The notes beneath the pieces are model-generated. The model was not told the origin of the DNA. It was given only the letters and a program-made list of their open reading frames with translations, and searched no databases. Both the position numbers and the translations under genes were made by a program. A DNA stretch of 64,000 nt from Cyanoderma ruficeps (taxonomy: Eukaryota; Chordata; Aves; Passeriformes; Timaliidae), in assembly GCA_008694505.1 (NCBI GenBank), contig VZDJ01000219.1, forward strand, positions 4,052,081-4,116,080. Direction: 5' to 3'. Shown here piece by piece: positions 25,801 through 39,200 of the stretch. The stretch's first letter is position 1; each line of letters begins with the position of its first letter.

Positions 25801-28319
25801 AGCTGAATGCTGTCGTAGTTGCTCATGTTTCAAATGAGGTACAGATGGAAGTGTGCCCAAGCACAGCTCATCCCCTCTGAGGGCTTTCAGGTGAACACTC
25901 ATGACTTTGGGAGCAGCCTCTCACATCTCCCTCTCATCTGCCACTGCAGTTCAGCGATTCTTTCACTCCCAGAAAGAAACATAAGCAATTAATCAACGTT
26001 TACACTGAGATGCTTGATGAAGAGGTCAATAATTTGTCTGGTTGCCTTAAGTGACAAGTTCAAAATAAACAGGCATGCTGGCACTATTTAGGCTTGAGCA
26101 GAATAGATGATGACAGATTATTTATGTATTTGATTGATACATAAATACTTTCCCTTGTCCGTCCCATTTTCCAATGGAGCAAAAGATAATTTTTTAAGAA
26201 GTTCTTATGACCATTACTGCAATGGAGCTTGTTTCGAGTTTGATCTCAGGGGAAATAGCACATTTCTACGGGGAATCATGGACTGTGACCTACAAGGATC
26301 ATTGAAATCCAGCTACTGGCCCTGCACAGGAAAGCCCCAAGAATCCCACCCCAAGAATGAGAGCATTGCCAAGCATGAAGCTGTATAAATTTTATAAAGT
26401 TGTGTTATCACTGCACTGGCACTGTTACACCATTTGTTACCATAGACAAATGTTATTCTGTTTTGTTTTTCGTGAAACCATAAATGCAGGTGGCAAATGA
26501 AAAGATAGAAAAGTTCACCAATACAGAATCACCTGAATTTTTCTTTAGGTGAATATTAGAAAAAAGCAATAAGCATTTCATTATATTTAGATAGCTAATA
26601 ACACAATGTGTTAAATTTTAAAAGAATGGAGGACTGTCTCTGAGAAGTGGTGGCTTAAGAGTTGTGGTAGATTATAAACTGAATAGGGTAACACAGTAGG
26701 CAGAAAAAAAGGAATGTATCATAATGTATTTTTCACATGGTTGCCAGATTGTACTCTGTCTCTCTCTCTTTTATCTGTTGTTCCTGTTGGCAAGTATGGA
26801 GTAATAGAAACAAAACAAGGTGTCTGGGTATAAACATTGGGGTGTTTTGAGCATCTAAAGTTAACTCTGAGGAAAGAGTATTGCAGCTTTAGAGCAAAGG
26901 AGCAGCAGACATCTGTAAAATAACATCTGTCGAAATGAAACTTTGTGGTAGGGGAGCTGTATTTCACCAAAAGATAAATGTTTGTCGTGTCGGAAAGGAA
27001 TAATAAATTTATAGGGGAAAAAAATTGCAGTTGGACACATCCAAATATGACTAGAATATTCTCATTGATTTAAGCAGAATAACTTAACAACATGTAAGGT
27101 TTCTTTGTCTGTGGAAGGGAGGGTAGCAGTGTGAAACCAGGTTGGAGTAATTTGCCTCCCTCTCTGCCCCTGTGCTGTTAATAAATTGCCCAGTAGTTTG
27201 TCTAATATGGACAAGAGACGTCCGACAACCGTTTTTGTGCCATCTCCTGGAAGAACCAAACAGACTGGAAACCTGAGTACCTGTTTTTGAGATACCACAT
27301 CCACTTGTAGAGAGCAAAACAAACAAGGATGATTAAACCCAGAGAAGCATTAGAGACAGAGCAAGAAAATATCAGAGAAGCAGCATTTATGTTTTGTGGT
27401 CATTTAGATATTGAAGCTTTGGTGAAAAAAAATCTGTCTTTGAATCATTTGTAGCTAATGTTCTGCGTCCATTTCTGTGTGTCAGTAGGTTAATCATTGC
27501 ACCTAGATGGTTGGTTAGTTGTTAGCAATGTTAAGGTTTTTGAGAAAAATACCAGAAAGCAAGGAATCTGAAACTAAAAAACCTGAGAATTCTAGAAAAC
27601 ACTTGGAGTAAATTCTGTAGTCTTCCTGAGTGTCAAAAGGCAGTGGATGTTCTCTTTGACATGGCTCTTGATGGACACTGAAGGAGGACGCACACAGTGT
27701 TGCAGATCCTCAGACTCTAACAGCTCAAGGCACTCGAAAGGTATGACCTTCCCCACCTTCCTGCCATCGGTAGACTGAACCCTATGATATTTTTAGAGAG
27801 TATATGTACCCACTAAATTAGAGTTCTATAAGACATTCTAATAGATGACCTAATTTACATGATAAGTCATTATTTATGCATTTGTTTTCAGAAACTGCAG
27901 CTAACAGCTTGATTGCAAATGCTAATGCAGAAGAATAAAGTGAGTTTCAAGAGGTTATAAACTTGTATTTTTGACTGACTTTAGGTCTGCTTGCTCTGCA
28001 TAGTTTCTCTGGTTCTCTGGCAGGACCACAATGAAGATGCTTTGGATGCTGATGCCCTTTCTGTTTGCTTTAAGTCTTGAATGGGGCTAGAGCATTGCTC
28101 AGCAGATCCAGGTCAATCACTTCTATTGATGATATGGAGCAGAAGGCTTTAAATTATGGACCTGTTTCAATTCAAATGAAGCTAAACTGAAAAATTGCCA
28201 GCTTTTGTTAGGTGATTTTCTTGGTTTTAAAGGCAGGTGTCTGCTAAGGAACCTTCTTTGGAATGGAAAATGTAACCCCCTTCCCTCCAAATTATTAAAA
28301 ATAGCCACTTTCCCCTTGG
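16816..28319. other. Intergenic, no recognised gene
   Basis: AT-rich. It contains a purine-rich low-complexity patch with one N at 17670-17760, and otherwise no gene, RNA or element that I can identify. Two sites (about 19307 and 26636) share TCTCTGAGAAGTGGTGG, too short to name a repeat. Confidence 0.6.
17665..17765. repeat. Purine-rich low-complexity stretch with an unresolved base
   Basis: Runs of A broken by G clusters (GAGGGG, GGAGGTAGGTGGGAGG), with a single N at 17701, probably a sequencing ambiguity caused by the repeat. Confidence 0.8.
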
Positions 28320-28395
28320 GTGCAGTTCTAGTCAGGGGCACCAGGGGCACTGGTGGCTCCCGGCCGGGCAGGGCAGGTGCGATGATTCCCCCGCA

Positions 28396-28410
28396 GCTGC
28401 AGGGGGCGCT
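28396..28410 (+). promoter_or_regulatory. CTCF-like motif
   Basis: GCTGCAGGGGGCGCT agrees with the CTCF core CCASYAGRKGGCRSY at 13 of 15 positions, including the invariant AGGGGGC centre. The core is on the + strand. A weaker related string (CACCAGGGGCAC) lies 50-60 bp upstream. Confidence 0.45.
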
Positions 28411-28438
28411 GTGGCGTGAGCGCAGGGAGCACGCGGTA

Positions 28439-28446
28439 ATGGCGGC
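28439..28446 (+). promoter_or_regulatory. YY1-like motif
   Basis: ATGGCGGC, the strong YY1 core, 29 bp after the CTCF-like site. The pairing is suggestive of a looping or promoter element but is based on motif match only. Confidence 0.35.
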
Positions 28447-28720
28447 TTGGCTCAGATGGGAAAGGGTGGAGGAGAGGCTTTGCTTCACGAAACCCTGGGA
28501 CAGTCAATCCCAACGCCTCAGAAGGACTGTGAGGAGCACCAAGCAGGAAGGACAGGAATGAGCAGAAATCCTGGGGTGGTAGACAAGATGTATGAGAAGC
28601 TCCGGAGCTGTGGTTGGAACTGCAGGATGTCTCAACAGGCAGGGGGTGCAGGGCTACAGCTCAGTGAAAGCTCAGAGCAGGGCTGAACCAGGGACTGCAA
28701 CCAACCCTCTTTTCCTAGTC

Positions 28721-29629
28721 CCAAATCTCTACCCTACATGGAAAACCCCAGATAAAGAGAGAGCAGCCAACTGCATACCTCCCCTAAGATGTGACAACTT
28801 TTGTCTCTCTTAAGTATCTGGTAGTTATTGTCTCTTAGCAACATGTATGGGGGAAAATTCCTTAAAAGAGAAAAAAACCAAAGAAACAAAAGGAGAACTC
28901 ACAAAATTCCAGCAGTGTTTTGGTGCTCGTCCTGTGGTTCTATGGTTTTTGTATTCCAGCCACAGATGTGCACCTTAAACACACTGAATATGGGTAGTTT
29001 ACCTAAAATGAGAGCTTTCACTGATCTAAAGCATTTTATGAAACTTCAGACTCAAAAATCACAGCAAGAAAACCATTGAAAAATCTCCAGATTTTTGTCT
29101 ATGGCTTCTATCCTCATGATGGAGTACTGAATGATCATGTATAATGTTATTGGAGTGTTAAGTGTCTGCACAACTACACAATCTGTATTATCAGTCTTTC
29201 TGAGATTATGTAGATATAGCTAATTCATACTTACCGCTCTATAAAAACCTCACATAAACAATAGCACAGACGTAAAAGACTCAATTTGTCATCTTGTGAT
29301 TCTGAAAATAGTTGGGCTCTATAGTTCAAATGCTTCTGAAATCTGAATACAAAACACACTTCATATGTAAATATTTTTATCATGAAAGCTCATAGCTTTT
29401 TTCCCCCACTTATTTTCTCGCTGTATCTTCTTTTTTTTCTAAATGCCGTTCAATTCTGGATAGTAAACTAACATGCTGAAACTCAGGAATGTTGGGAAAA
29501 TGAGCATACAGTCTCTGGATAGCACAACCCGTCTATTAAAGATGAATAATGTGATGGTTGGCTCTCACAATTAAGGCATGAATATTACGTGTATGTGAAG
29601 AGATGTTTTATTGATGTATAGTTTGTTAT
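28721..29629. other. Intergenic, no recognised content
   Basis: AT-rich sequence between the CpG-rich patch and the next LTR. Nothing was recognised. Confidence 0.65.
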
Positions 29630-30066
29630 TGTGATTTGTTGTTCGGATGTTCCCTGTTCTCCCCACAGTCCCCTTTCCCCCCATACGGTTGCCAAGGGCC
29701 ATCCTTGGTGTGGGGACACGGGGAGGGAGGGCTGTGCCTGTGCCCGTGCATGGGGCAGTTGGGAGGAGGGAAGGTTTGGTACTGGGGGGCGTGGCTTGGC
29801 AACACCTCACAGCCAATCAAGCTGCAAGGAAGCAGTCTCCACCAATGGACGGGGAGGAAGAGTTGATTGGCAGGCTTTGGGAGGGGCCAGGGTTGCCTGA
29901 TGCACAGCTGGGGTATAAAAGGCAGAGCAGCCATTTTGTGGGTGAGCACATGGCGGTTTAGTTCCATGCTCTCAGTGCTGCTCTTTCTCCTTATTCAGTC
30001 TTTTGTTGTATTTTGTTAAGGTTTAATAAAGCTTTGAAATTTTAAAAGTGAGCGTCATTTCTCACA
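29630..30066 (+). mobile_element. Solo LTR (same family as 16189-16815)
   Basis: Starts TGTGATTTG and ends GTCATTTCTCACA, about 437 bp. It has a G/C-rich U3 with AGCCAATCA and CCACCAATGG boxes, a GATTGGCAGGC block, TATAAAA at 29914-29920 and AATAAA at 30025-30030. Just after the expected start site there are YY1-like motifs (CCATTTTG near 29931, ATGGCGG at 29950-29956). No target duplication was found. Open frames through it on both strands result from GC content. Confidence 0.68.
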
Positions 30067-33000
30067 CCGTTTTACTTGGTGCTTGAACTTGGGTCTTAAT
30101 TATAGAAAAATAAATTACTTATTTACTAATCCACATAGTATACTCTAATTTATTACCTTATCTCATGAAGAATAATTAAGTTCCATCTAAACATCTTATC
30201 AGTTAATCCTCCCCAGAAAATGAGCTCATTAAATTAGTGTAGAAGGGTATTTTGTGTCACAAATCCTTCTCCTGGTTGAATAAACAGAGCTTTATTTATG
30301 TTGCAAAGTAGGAACATTTTTAATTTCTTGGTGACACTTTAATTATGACTGCTGATGCTACAATTAGGAGCACAATGAAATCAGCACAGTAAGACAAGGC
30401 CATTCCCAGACTGTGTCTAGTTGTCACATTCCAGAATATTTAGTTTCTTTTTTTGGTCCACATGAGAACACATGCCAGAGGGGTAGCACAGAGGTAATTT
30501 TTAAGCAAATTGTTCTCAGTCCAAAATGATGTGATCTTATCTGTAATTGTCACTTCATGGCTGCTTTTGTTTCCTTTGAGTACCAAGCTGGTTCTCTGGA
30601 CTAGTCACTGGTGGTTAAATTCAGTGCACAGAATTCCTAGAATATATCAATTTAAACATCATTGTTCTAGTGAGCCCCTTGTTGAAGGCAGGGAATGAGA
30701 GAAGGTGTGAAAATGCATTTGGTGATTTCCTGCTACACTGATCCTTAAAGAGTGCTTTTTTTGTGTGTGTCAAAGAGCTGGTGAGAAAAACTAGCTTTTA
30801 AGTTGCTTTGAAAAGTCAGTTAGACCACACTAATTTCTTTAGCTCACGTGTCTATAGCACCTGGAACAACATAGTATGGCTCCTGCTTATGATGTGAATA
30901 ATGATAAAGGCAGGGAGAATGAATAATCTCAGGCATTAATTATTAACTATATTCTCCTATTCAGGAAGAACAGGTGGCCATTCCTGCTAACTTCCCTTTG
31001 TTTAAATAAACAAAATATTATATTATCATAAGTCTGACAGAGGAAGACATTCTTAATTTTAGAAATGTTCATTTCCAGTATTAAGTTCTCTTTTTGTGGT
31101 TTGTAAAATTATACTACATGTATGCTTGCTGCATATTTGCATATGCTTGTTTTCTTTGCATATGTTCGTTCATTAGTTTAAACTATTGCACAGATATTCA
31201 TGAAGTGTGTTATTCTGTGTAGGTGAACTAGTTTTATTTTTCATTCCTGGATGACTTCATTCATCTATAAACCCCACTAGAGGTCTGTGCTGTGGAAAAG
31301 CTGACTATGTCTTTAAATGCCTGTCTTCAGAATGAATAAAGAAGCAACAACAAAAAATGTGCAACAACAAAATCTCAGTGAGCTAACACTGGTCGGATTA
31401 CTAACAAAATTCAATTTTCTATGACTTTTTTTCTTTAGTCTCTTTGAATATCTGCTATAAACAATCTGATTATGAACCAGTTTGACAGCTGTCAACCACA
31501 GGCTAATTGGAGAGTATCTGTGCAAAGAGCTGGGATTCAGTTATTTGTTAAACAAAATGCCTTAGAACTAACCTTGACTTCTTGTATCTTAAAGTCAAAA
31601 TAAGGAAAGATTTGTTTCAGTTTTGGGGTTTTTTCTTTTGGGGTTTTGGAGTTTTTTCAGGACTGTGTCTGTTGTTTTCAAGAATATTTTTCTGTAAGGT
31701 AAGTAAGATCTAAAGAAAGAAAAGTATATAAAATAATTCTCCCAAGTACAGATTTTTCTTTTATGAATAAGTGTTAAGCACAGAAATAACTACTTTAAAG
31801 TGTCCCGCCCTATAACCATTCTGGAGCCATTGTGGGTTAACAGAATTTTCCAGGTCATTTATGATAATCCTTTTGTGGTAGTAAGATTTTCTGGCAAAGT
31901 GATGGAACACGTGAGCTAAGATCACTTAAATCTATTTATAACAAGGGCAATACACTTTGATTATCATGGGGATTCAGAAGAGACTGATTTTGTGTTTGAG
32001 TGGCAAGGTCTGTCGGGGATGGTGATTAATTTTATAAAGAGGTTATATCCAATCTCTCTCAAATCTTTGGATGATGGTTAAAGCAGAGCTGGAAAGAGAG
32101 CCTCCAATCTGTTGTCTCAGCATCTTTCAGTGTCTGAAAGGACATGGAAATAATCAGTGATTGGGATGGGGTGGATGAGGCAGGGGGGTTGGGAGGGGGA
32201 AAGAGTCAAAGATAAAATTTTTATATCCTGAGTGGAATGGAGATACAGCATAGTATAGAAGGGACACTGGACAAAACTTGGAAGAATCTCTTTTTCTGAT
32301 ATTAATCTGCTCTTATCTGTGTCTGGCTCCCTTATCAACCTTTCTTTCTCTTCCTTCGCTAATGGTCATTTCCTGGAGAGCTCTCAATTATATAAAATTG
32401 TATTTTCAAGGAAGCCACAGTATTGTCTGGGACTCTGAGCTGTCTGTTGTGCTGACTGAAACTCATGGGGGGCCAAATAAGCATTTACAAATATCTCTTT
32501 GAACTGGTCATCAATCAAGATGACACAGAGAGGACTCCCAGACTGGTCTGCTCACGTGCTTCTCATCACTGTGTGCTGTGATGGAGAATTAGCCCTAGAG
32601 GCTTACACTTGACATGTCTGTAGGATTTGGTGATGAAGCAGATTAATTTCCTCACTTCAGACTGGGAATTTGGCTCTTCTGACAAATAATAATTCTACCT
32701 TTACAGAGGGTATCCCAGTAGGGCAATTAATTTGACTTTGCTGCATAATATTAATTGTTTTAGTCAACTTGCTTGATTACTGCTTCTTAATGAAACAGGT
32801 AGCATGCCATTTTATGAATAGTTGTCCAAACTACTGCACGAATTCCTTGTTCGTACCACACATTTTAATCTCTCCTTTTCTTTCAGAGACAGTTTTTAAT
32901 TTTTAATTTATTATATTTTAAGAAATCATTCTGATCTATATTAAGTCATATGATGTATATTAGTTGTATTGCTCAGGCACTGTGGGGTAACTTCTCATTT

Positions 33001-35904
33001 TTTGTCTCAGTTTTCTCATCCAGAATTAAACAGGTTTCTGTATTTAACATCCTATTACTGTAGATGAAGAAGTAGATACCAACACCAATTCTTTTTATTT
33101 ATTCTCCACTTCAGTCCCTTTGGAGCTCTGGTTCCAATTTTCATTTTCCTGCTTCATGACTGCATTGTATTGGGTTGGAATTTGTACATTTTCAGCAGCA
33201 GCTCCCAGATCCCAACTCTGGTCAGTTTGCAGCAGCATAAGCCTAGACCTCATGTCAGTAATTTTACTGCTTGCTTTTCTGTTTTATTTTCCCAGTTTGG
33301 GCTTGTAGATTTTTGTATTATTGCTAGGTAATAGGATCCTGCACTCATCTGCTATTTTTATCTGCTAAGCCCAGGAAGTAAAATGATACTATAATCCACT
33401 TTGAATCACATTATAACAATCCTTATTAATTGAGGCTTTGTCTTTAATCACCTCATGAGATTATTATGATAGTTTTGTCTAAAAATTGCCACCCATGCTG
33501 TCAGTAGGGCCACTGGATCTCCCTGGAATCCTCTATTTCTTTAAAATTGAACATGTTACTTCATTAAAAGCCTTTTTCTTTTATCCCAGCCTGATTCTGG
33601 CACACACTTTTTTCCACACATGACTCAGCACCATACAACCTGCAAACTGTTTTAAATTTTTCAAATCTCTGCACAGTGTTGAGGTGCAAAAAGCTCACAG
33701 ATAAAACCCTCCTCATTGTCAACTCTGAATGTGTGTCTAGACCTGGGTGATTCAAACTGATATTTCTAATTAGGGCTTAAATTTCTCATTGGATATTTTG
33801 GTCAGGTAGGAAATGATCATTGCAATTATATTGATTAGGGCACAGGAATGTTTTTCTTGTTCTTTTTCTTTCGGATGTCTTTTCTCCAAATTAATCAGGA
33901 ATTAAATCCCTTTATATCTATATTTCATATTTATATTTGCTCAATTACTACACTAGCAAAATTTTGTGATGTAGCTGGAGAAGGTCCTAAGTCAAATCAC
34001 TACATAGGTCTTGCTTTCTTAACATGAATCAAAAATGTAGAAATACAAATACAACTAAAGTACTGGAATGTACATTAATATTCTCAAATCTCATTAGTGG
34101 TGGATGGAAGCTTATTCCCTCTTATTTTTTCTGCTGTAACTTCTTTGAATCTTCCTTGTATTGCACATAGGGCTTTTTTACTTCTTAATGCTTTCCAGCT
34201 GAATCTCTGAAATCCATCATCTGTGCTGCATTTTTCTTCCTCTTTCTTTTTGTCTTTTGTACAGAATGCATTTTGTATATATTCAGTATAAAATACAAGA
34301 CAGACTGCAGATATGAGAATGTTTTATATAGCAGGATATACCTAACATTTATAATATGCTTTATTAACTCATGGAAGTTGAGCAGGATTTAATTGGTCTG
34401 CTATCTATTTCTTGTGAATCGTTTGATAACACAATAATAGTATTGCTACATTATCAACCTTTCATTTTAGTGATCCTATATAGACCCACTTTTTTTTCAT
34501 GGCATCTTATACTGCCTATTAACTTAGAAATAAAATACCAACATAATCTCATCAAAATCTTTTTTAGAGAAAGAATATATTGCTCAAAAGAAAGCATATA
34601 TATATATATATATATCTTTTAAAGAAGAAAACGTTATGGAACACAGGCAGTAAAATTTTTATGTTTGTTTGGCTATTTTTATACTGATAGCTCAGCCTTG
34701 AACATCATATGGTTTGATTGTACACAATTTAGACCACAGCAATTTTACATTTGTCTTCCTAACTCAGGTTTCTCAAATGGTACATTACTGATTCATTAAG
34801 ATTGGACTACACTGATGTTGAGGTTATACCTGCTGAGTACCTGCTCATTAGGTATCATCTAACCCAAATAAATTCCAGTATTTGTTTAACGCTCACTAAG
34901 ATCAAACCCATTCTCCATTGGTTGGGTCCAAATATAATTTATCATATGAAGGAAAGTTATATTTAAAAAATAAAAAAAACAAGAGGGAGCTTGTATTCAT
35001 GGCAAAGATCCAGTCTGGTGATCTAGCATCTTACAGAGAGTAACAATACACTTTTGCTCTGGAAGTTAATTTTTCATCACATACAAAGGTTGTATTAGTT
35101 CAGGATAAGAGTCTCAGAATGGACTGGAATGCAGCAACTACTTAGTTATTCCTTTCTATGTCTTACTGTCTCCTTTGACTTGATTGGAGATGACTAAATG
35201 GGGATTCTTTTTGGTATTTAGGCCATATACAGTTGTTACAAGTCACAGCTTTGGGGCAGTGCTGTCCCAGGACTACTGCTCTCTAATTCTGACATAGGTT
35301 GCCTGTAGCCACAAAATCTTTCCACAAGCTTGTTGTGTTTCTTAATCTCACAGTCCCTTGTGGCATGAAACAACCTGTCATCTCACTTTTTTCCTGAGTT
35401 TCTTCCCTATATCTTGCCCTAACAAGTCTTGGCAAAAGCAAGAGTGAAACAAAAGCACACAATTGAAGGTTTAACAAAATTGAGGGAATCTGCAAGGAAA
35501 TTCTAGCTTAAATGTTCCATTAATACCACTGAGAACAGAATTTCCATGATTTATTATTTTAACAGGACCTGTCAAGAGTGAAATTCAATACATTTCATCC
35601 TACATGGGCCAAGACCCCAGACTGGTTTAGGCACCCACATTTCAGTGGTTAACTGTGTTAAAGATAGCTCTGGTCAGCATGTGCTCAGTCATCACGTTTG
35701 GCCACCTTAACTTTCCTAGTTCATGAGAACTCTGTCGGGTATACACAGCTTGAAAAACAGCTTTGTAGAAAACTTCAAGACTGTAAAGCAAATTATGCCC
35801 ATACAATAAGAATTTGTGGAGAAAGGAAGAGAAGGTGGCAAATGAGTGAAGAGTTCTGCCTCTGTGTACATATTGAAATATCAACTAAGACTCATGTGAC
35901 AGAT
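30067..35904. other. Intergenic with an (AT)10 microsatellite
   Basis: AT-rich. The only simple repeat of note is the AT run at 34596-34615. No gene, RNA or mobile element was recognised. Confidence 0.65.
34596..34615. repeat. (AT)10 microsatellite
   Basis: Twenty bases of uninterrupted AT dinucleotide. Confidence 0.95.
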
Positions 35905-36216
35905 ATGGCTGGTCTGTAGCTGCACAGATAAGTTGGCTAACAGACACCAGCTTGGCCAGCCTAGCCTGAAGTAAGCAAACCCTCAGACGTGATAATGATA
36001 GGTCAGATTCAAACCCAAATGAGGAGCTCAGCCAATCCCCTTGAAGCACCCACATCACTGGCCAGTGAGCTGGGCAGAGCTGAGCCCCCTGACCATTCAT
36101 GTCTGTAGCACAGGGAATTTGGAAGCCCTCTAAAAGGAGCCGCAGGACAGTGAATGATTGTTGTTGCTGCACAAACTCGGTGTGTCGATGTTGTGTCCCT
36201 GTCTGTCTCCACAGCA
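35905..36216 (+). mobile_element. Possible solo LTR
   Basis: About 310 bp richer in G/C than its surroundings, with an LTR-like order of signals on the + strand: AGCCAATCC at about 36031, a TATA-like CTAAAAGGAGC at about 36132 and a pyrimidine-rich end GTCTGTCTCCACAGCAACA. No poly(A) signal, clean TG start or target duplication was found. It could instead be unique regulatory DNA. Confidence 0.35.
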
Positions 36217-39200
36217 ACAGGATCCCACTTCCAGGTTATTTGCATTGTGCATCATTTGTGTAGCTCACCATTTATCTCCATGGGAAATTGGAACAAAATT
36301 TTGGGGCTTACTTAGATGGACATCGCTCATGAGGAGCTGGCTCTGGCTCATTTAAAATCGTGGTTATGTTGCACACATATGGCTTTAATTAAAAAAGAAA
36401 GCTTGAAGTGAGTGTCAAACCCCAAATTTTCCATTGGTTTCCACAAAGTATAGGAGGAACTGTGGTTCTGTTCATCCTTCTCAGGAAATTACGTAGTCTG
36501 CATGAATCATGTTGTGTTGCAGGTGTCTAGACATCAAAGTTTAAGTGTAAATTAAGACTAAAGCTATGGCAAATAGGAGAATCACTTGAACTTGGGGAGA
36601 AAAATCATATGTATGTGTATATAAAAAAAAAATTAACAGCATTTTAATAATTTGATTAGGGGTTTAAAACTGTTTCATTAGGGTTGAGAGTTCCTTCTCA
36701 TCATCTCACAATTTAAGCTCTAAATACACATATTTAAGACATAGTTATTTTTCCTCAATGACTTTGTGCACTTGGCAGAGTCCCAGAGCTGATGCAAATT
36801 TCTCTAAGGGTCAGCAGGTTTCCACTCCTTCTGTTATGTTAGCCATACAAATATTTTTAATGTATTTTATAGAGATGAACACTCTACAATCCTCGCCCCC
36901 TCCCCCAGCAAACCCCCATTAAGAGCAATGAAAAAAAAAATCTGATTTTTTTCTGACTCACCCTAGGACTGTGTTTCATATTTATTGAGCAACAGTCTCA
37001 CAGTGTCCTTCTTGGAAGATTCAACAGCCATAAGGCAACTGGTTGTATTTAGTCATCTTCTGCATCAGCAGTTTTGCCTTTTGGGCTCCAGAATTGATTT
37101 TCCTCATCTAGGCATATTTTTACAGCTCTGCCCCTTGACTTCTGTTGCTCTGCACTGGCCAGCAGTGACATGAGTGGCAAAAGAAATGTAAATCAGACTG
37201 GTGATTTCTGGAACATCAGATGTGACAACTGTAGAGTAGAACTGATGGGTAGAGTGAGTTAAGACAGTTCTTTTCAAATATGTTACAGCTGGGAATCAGT
37301 TACCACAGAAGGACCATTCAAACGTAGGAAACTTTCTTCTTTATGAAGAAATTCACTGTAAGAAAGGGAATGTGTCTACCCTGCAAACACAAAACCCAAA
37401 GGTGTTGTCAAGACATTTAAGGCTTCTGCTAAGAATTCCATAAACTGTGTGAGAACCATCTATCTCAAAAACCTTAATGTCTTTCATTTTTCACTAGAAA
37501 CATCCTGGGGTGGAAAAGGTTTCCACAAAAGGTATATTTCTGTTTATTTTAGAATTCTCTTTTAAAACTGACTTAGCCACAAGGTGCTTGTATGCTATTG
37601 CTTAGTATGGGCTAGACCTTGGGGTATTAATAGCACATTTCAGCGCTGAGACTTCTAATGTACATGAACATTACCATTACTGTGGTGAGGTTTCCAGCTT
37701 TTCCTGCCTTTTTCTAATTACCTGCCTCACAGCTCTTTGTACAGCATTCACTGCTGAGAAGTCCCAATTGCACACTGCAGATCCTAGCTGCTCTTAGAGC
37801 TAATAGCAGTAATACCTAGCTGATACCTGACATTTTTTTCTCAGCAGAATATAAAGGTCATTGAAGAAGCCTGGAAGAACAAAGTGGGTAGATCCTTGGA
37901 TGATTTTTTCAAATCTGATGAACTGCAAGCAGTTCTTCCTTTTAAACCTCATTTGTTTAAAGAGGGAAACATGAGCATCTATAAGCAGCTCAGCATTATT
38001 ATTACCATTTCACATTACTGAAAAAGTGACTTATCCACATTCACCCAGGAAAAGACTTGGTAATTTGAGTCCTTGGACAGTTAAAGCATAGCTAAGCCTT
38101 GGTTTATATTGGCTAAGCCTAAAATATGATATTGTGACCATGGTGAATATTTTTCTTTTGACTGTGCAGAGGTGGACTGAAAGTTATGTTCATATGAACA
38201 ATTTCCTAAATCTCGGACATCCTGATTTACCAGTTATTGCAGCTAACAGGCTGTGGTCTGGTCTGCCTGTTTTTTGTCTGCAGAAGTCTGATTTTCATGG
38301 ACAAAAAATTATTGGTGTACATCCCATGTTAATGGTTTCTTGGCCTCTCTGAAACACTTTGATTTAACTGTGGAAATTATCAAATTAATACAATTAATAC
38401 ATTTAAATAAGAATTATTCAGAGATAAGGAATGGTGTTTCTTGTGAGAACCGTTTGTCCCCCTTTGGAGCAGAGTGCCCAAGGACAACGTTGTGTCCTTT
38501 TCAGCCTTATTGTTCAGTGGTGTCACAATGTTCCTTCAGGGGGGGACCCACCCCAAGGCTGAGGATTTTCCCCAGAAATCCTACCCTGTGTCAGGTCCCT
38601 CCTGCAGGGACACACTTTGGGTCAGGGGCTGGCAGGCAGTGCAGTGGGCAGGGGAACATGGTCTGGGTGGCTTGGCCATGCAGGCACTGGCTCCTGATGG
38701 AACCCAGGAGTCGTGGATCAGCAGCTGCCACATCGTCTCCTCCTCCCTTCATACAGATGCATGTGTTGCTTGCCAGCCTCCTTCAGCCTTTGTTAAGCTG
38801 CTTCTACTCTGACTACACCTTCCTTACTTTCCATTATTCCCTCCGGTGTGGTACAGGCAAAGTTTCTTTGTGTAATTTTTCTCTGTATGCACTGATGAGC
38901 ACAGGGTGTCCATTCTTACTATGGAGAGTACACTCTCTAATGGGGCAAGTACCAGAGCTGAGATCTCAGGCGAGTTCTTCTCTGTGCCTATATAGAAGCT
39001 AGTAGTAGTAGGCACAAGTTTTATTTTACATCTGAGATTTTAATGTGATTCGTTGCAATTCTGTTTGTTCTGTGCTGGTTTCTGTTCAAGATCCCTCACT
39101 GCACTGACCTTGATGTAAGCTTGTTTTCCTTTATTCTTGCACTCCATCCAGCCACAGTTACGGTGTGAAAAGAAACTGATGATTATTTGCTTTTGCACTG

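Larger units (their letters stand above)
28320..28720. promoter_or_regulatory. CpG-rich patch with CTCF-like and YY1-like motifs
   Basis: A roughly 400-bp GC-rich island in AT-rich intergenic DNA. CpGs cluster at 28360-28450 (CGGCCGGG, GGGCGCTG, GAGCGCAG, CACGCGG). It holds a 13-of-15 match to the CTCF core at 28396-28410 and ATGGCGGC, a YY1 core, at 28439-28446. Overlapping open frames on both strands (up to 121 codons) resemble no protein family and are read as composition artefacts. It could be an insulator, an unannotated promoter or the remnant of an LTR. Confidence 0.45.

Noticed and set aside
28123..28561. Open frames of about 120 codons on both strands
   Set aside because: They coincide with the CpG-rich patch, overlap one another on opposite strands and resemble no protein; composition explains them.
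16816..29629. A full provirus between the two related LTRs
   Set aside because: No gag, pol or env frames or remnants are visible, and LTR lengths and details differ.
30067..30090. Primer-binding-site-like TTGGTGCTTGAACTTGG just after an LTR end
   Set aside because: It resembles a retroviral PBS start, but I could not match it to a tRNA end and no internal sequence follows.
38340..39002. 220-codon + strand open frame
   Set aside because: Starts only with TTG, crosses from AT-rich to GC-rich DNA, and has no domain or codon pattern of a gene.
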